Shown here: piece by piece, positions 63,512 to 64,000 of the stretch | How positions within the stretch are numbered: position 1 is the stretch's first letter | Layout of the letters: each line of letters opens with the position of its first letter | Source of the DNA: Polaromonas sp. | Lineage (GTDB): Bacteria > Pseudomonadota > Gammaproteobacteria > Burkholderiales > Burkholderiaceae_C | Reading direction: 5' to 3' | Length of the DNA stretch: 64,000 nucleotides | Assembly: GCF_010365105.1 (NCBI RefSeq) | Contig: NZ_JAAFGZ010000006.1 | Coordinates: 99,172-163,171 of the forward strand | The notes under the pieces: model-generated | Told to the model about the DNA's origin: nothing | Database searches by the model: none | The model's input: the letters and a program-made list of their open reading frames with translations, nothing else | Program-made: the position numbers and the translations under genes

Positions 63512-64000
63512 GCTTTGGGCGCATCAGCCGGCTTGCCGCGCGCCGAACCGGCCACCATGTCGAAGCGGAACAGCCGGCATTCGATCGGGCCGTTCCACAT
63601 CGGCACGCGGCGCGACTCCTTCAGGCGCATCTTGTTCGGCAATTTCAGGTCGGGCGTGAGCACGTGGGCGGTCCAGCCGGCGTAGTTTTTCTTCCAGTGC
63701 GCGGCGAGTTGCGGGAAGAAGTCCGAGGCTTCCTCGCCCCAGGCGTTTTGCGCCTGCTCGCGGCCGGGGTTGGCGGAGCGGTCGCGCGGCGGCTCGAAGC
63801 CGCTTTCCTCGCGGCTGTCTCGCTCGTTGCGCTCATGACGCTCTTCCCGGCCTGAACGCATGTCCCGCTCGGGGCGAACCAGCGGCTGGCCGAATTCATC
63901 GACGGTTTGCCCCTGGAACTGTGACCGCCGCTGCTCGCGCTGCTGCACGCCACTGGTGCCGGCCACGCCCGCCACGTCGATGCGCTCGCCATACGGCGGG
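63508..64000 (-). CDS. RlmL-type 23S rRNA methyltransferase (C-terminal part)
   Basis: The frame is open to the window edge. The first visible codons read PPYGERID, the motif IV (NPPYGER) of N6-adenine/N2-guanine RNA methyltransferases. The rest is a linker rich in Arg and Glu (DMRSGREERHERNERDSREE), which is an unusual low-complexity insert, followed by the family C-terminus WKKNYAGWTAHVLTPDLKLP and IECRLFRFDMV. The family methylates G2445 of 23S rRNA in E. coli. The N-terminal THUMP part lies beyond the window. Confidence 0.82.
   Translation of the reverse strand, partial: PPYGERIDVAGVAGTSGVQQREQRRSQFQGQTVDEFGQPLVRPERDMRSGREERHERNERDSREESGFEPPRDRSANPGREQAQNAWGEEASDFFPQLAAHWKKNYAGWTAHVLTPDLKLPNKMRLKESRRVPMWNGPIECRLFRFDMVAGSARGKPADAPKA

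Overview
The window is GC-rich chromosomal DNA from a betaproteobacterium, most likely family Comamonadaceae and close to Polaromonas or Rhodoferax. This rests on the gene set (leuS-lptE, holA, proA-gshA-kup-gshB), on protein sequences typical of Burkholderiales, and on a dispersed 58-bp element ending in a GCTAT-N7-ATAGC palindrome that I recognise from this family. The genus is an inference. No rRNA, tRNA, CRISPR array, insertion sequence or integrase was seen.

Layout. 1-4.2 kb: exbB (partial), exbD, leuS, lptE. 4.3-15.3 kb: a microaerobic and anaerobic block with ccoI-ccoS, ccoN-O-Q-P-G-H (cbb3 oxidase and its assembly), a small membrane protein, fnr, hemN and a TauE/SafE membrane protein. 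15.5-18.2 kb: arginase and ornithine cyclodeaminase facing a divergent Lrp/AsnC regulator. 18.2-19.3 kb: holA. 19.3-33.9 kb: nitrate respiration with narX-narL, narK1-narK2, narG(broken)-narH-narJ-narI, a parvulin and a beta-carbonic anhydrase, joined by a chain of ATGA overlaps. 34.4-41 kb: a class II (B12-dependent) ribonucleotide reductase carrying an intein, nnrS, a nitroreductase-fold protein, a 133-residue protein and a hemerythrin. 41-47 kb: proA, gshA, kup, gshB. 47-51.3 kb (minus strand): apbE, a PepSY/flavodoxin/FAD-reductase fusion, a DUF2271 protein with a flavinylation motif, and a PepSY protein, which together look like an extracytoplasmic flavin electron-transfer system. 51.7-64 kb: accessory genes (class II amidotransferase, DHA2 exporter, tautomerase, membrane Mrr-type nuclease, ArsA-like ATPase, SnoaL-like and DUF2238 proteins, two coupled small genes, UPF0149/SEC-C protein, FMN glutamate synthase-like protein, a RelE/Phd toxin-antitoxin pair, a PIN protein, and the end of an rlmL-type methyltransferase).

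How the genes work together. Four FNR-box-like sites (before ccoI, ccoN, fnr/hemN and narK) and an FNR gene with all four cluster cysteines suggest one oxygen-controlled regulon. It covers high-affinity oxidase, anaerobic haem synthesis, nitrate sensing, transport and reduction, and probably oxygen-independent dNTP synthesis and nitrosative-stress defence (nrdJ-nnrS-hemerythrin).

Main points for a second look: (1) narG is split by a frameshift best explained by a small deletion; (2) the intein sits immediately before the catalytic cysteine of NrdJ; (3) two different dispersed repeats are read in frame inside leuS, and one probably inside proA; (4) the ApbE/DUF2271/PepSY flavinylation cluster; (5) a perfect 12-bp hairpin at the predicted 5' end of the narK transcript.
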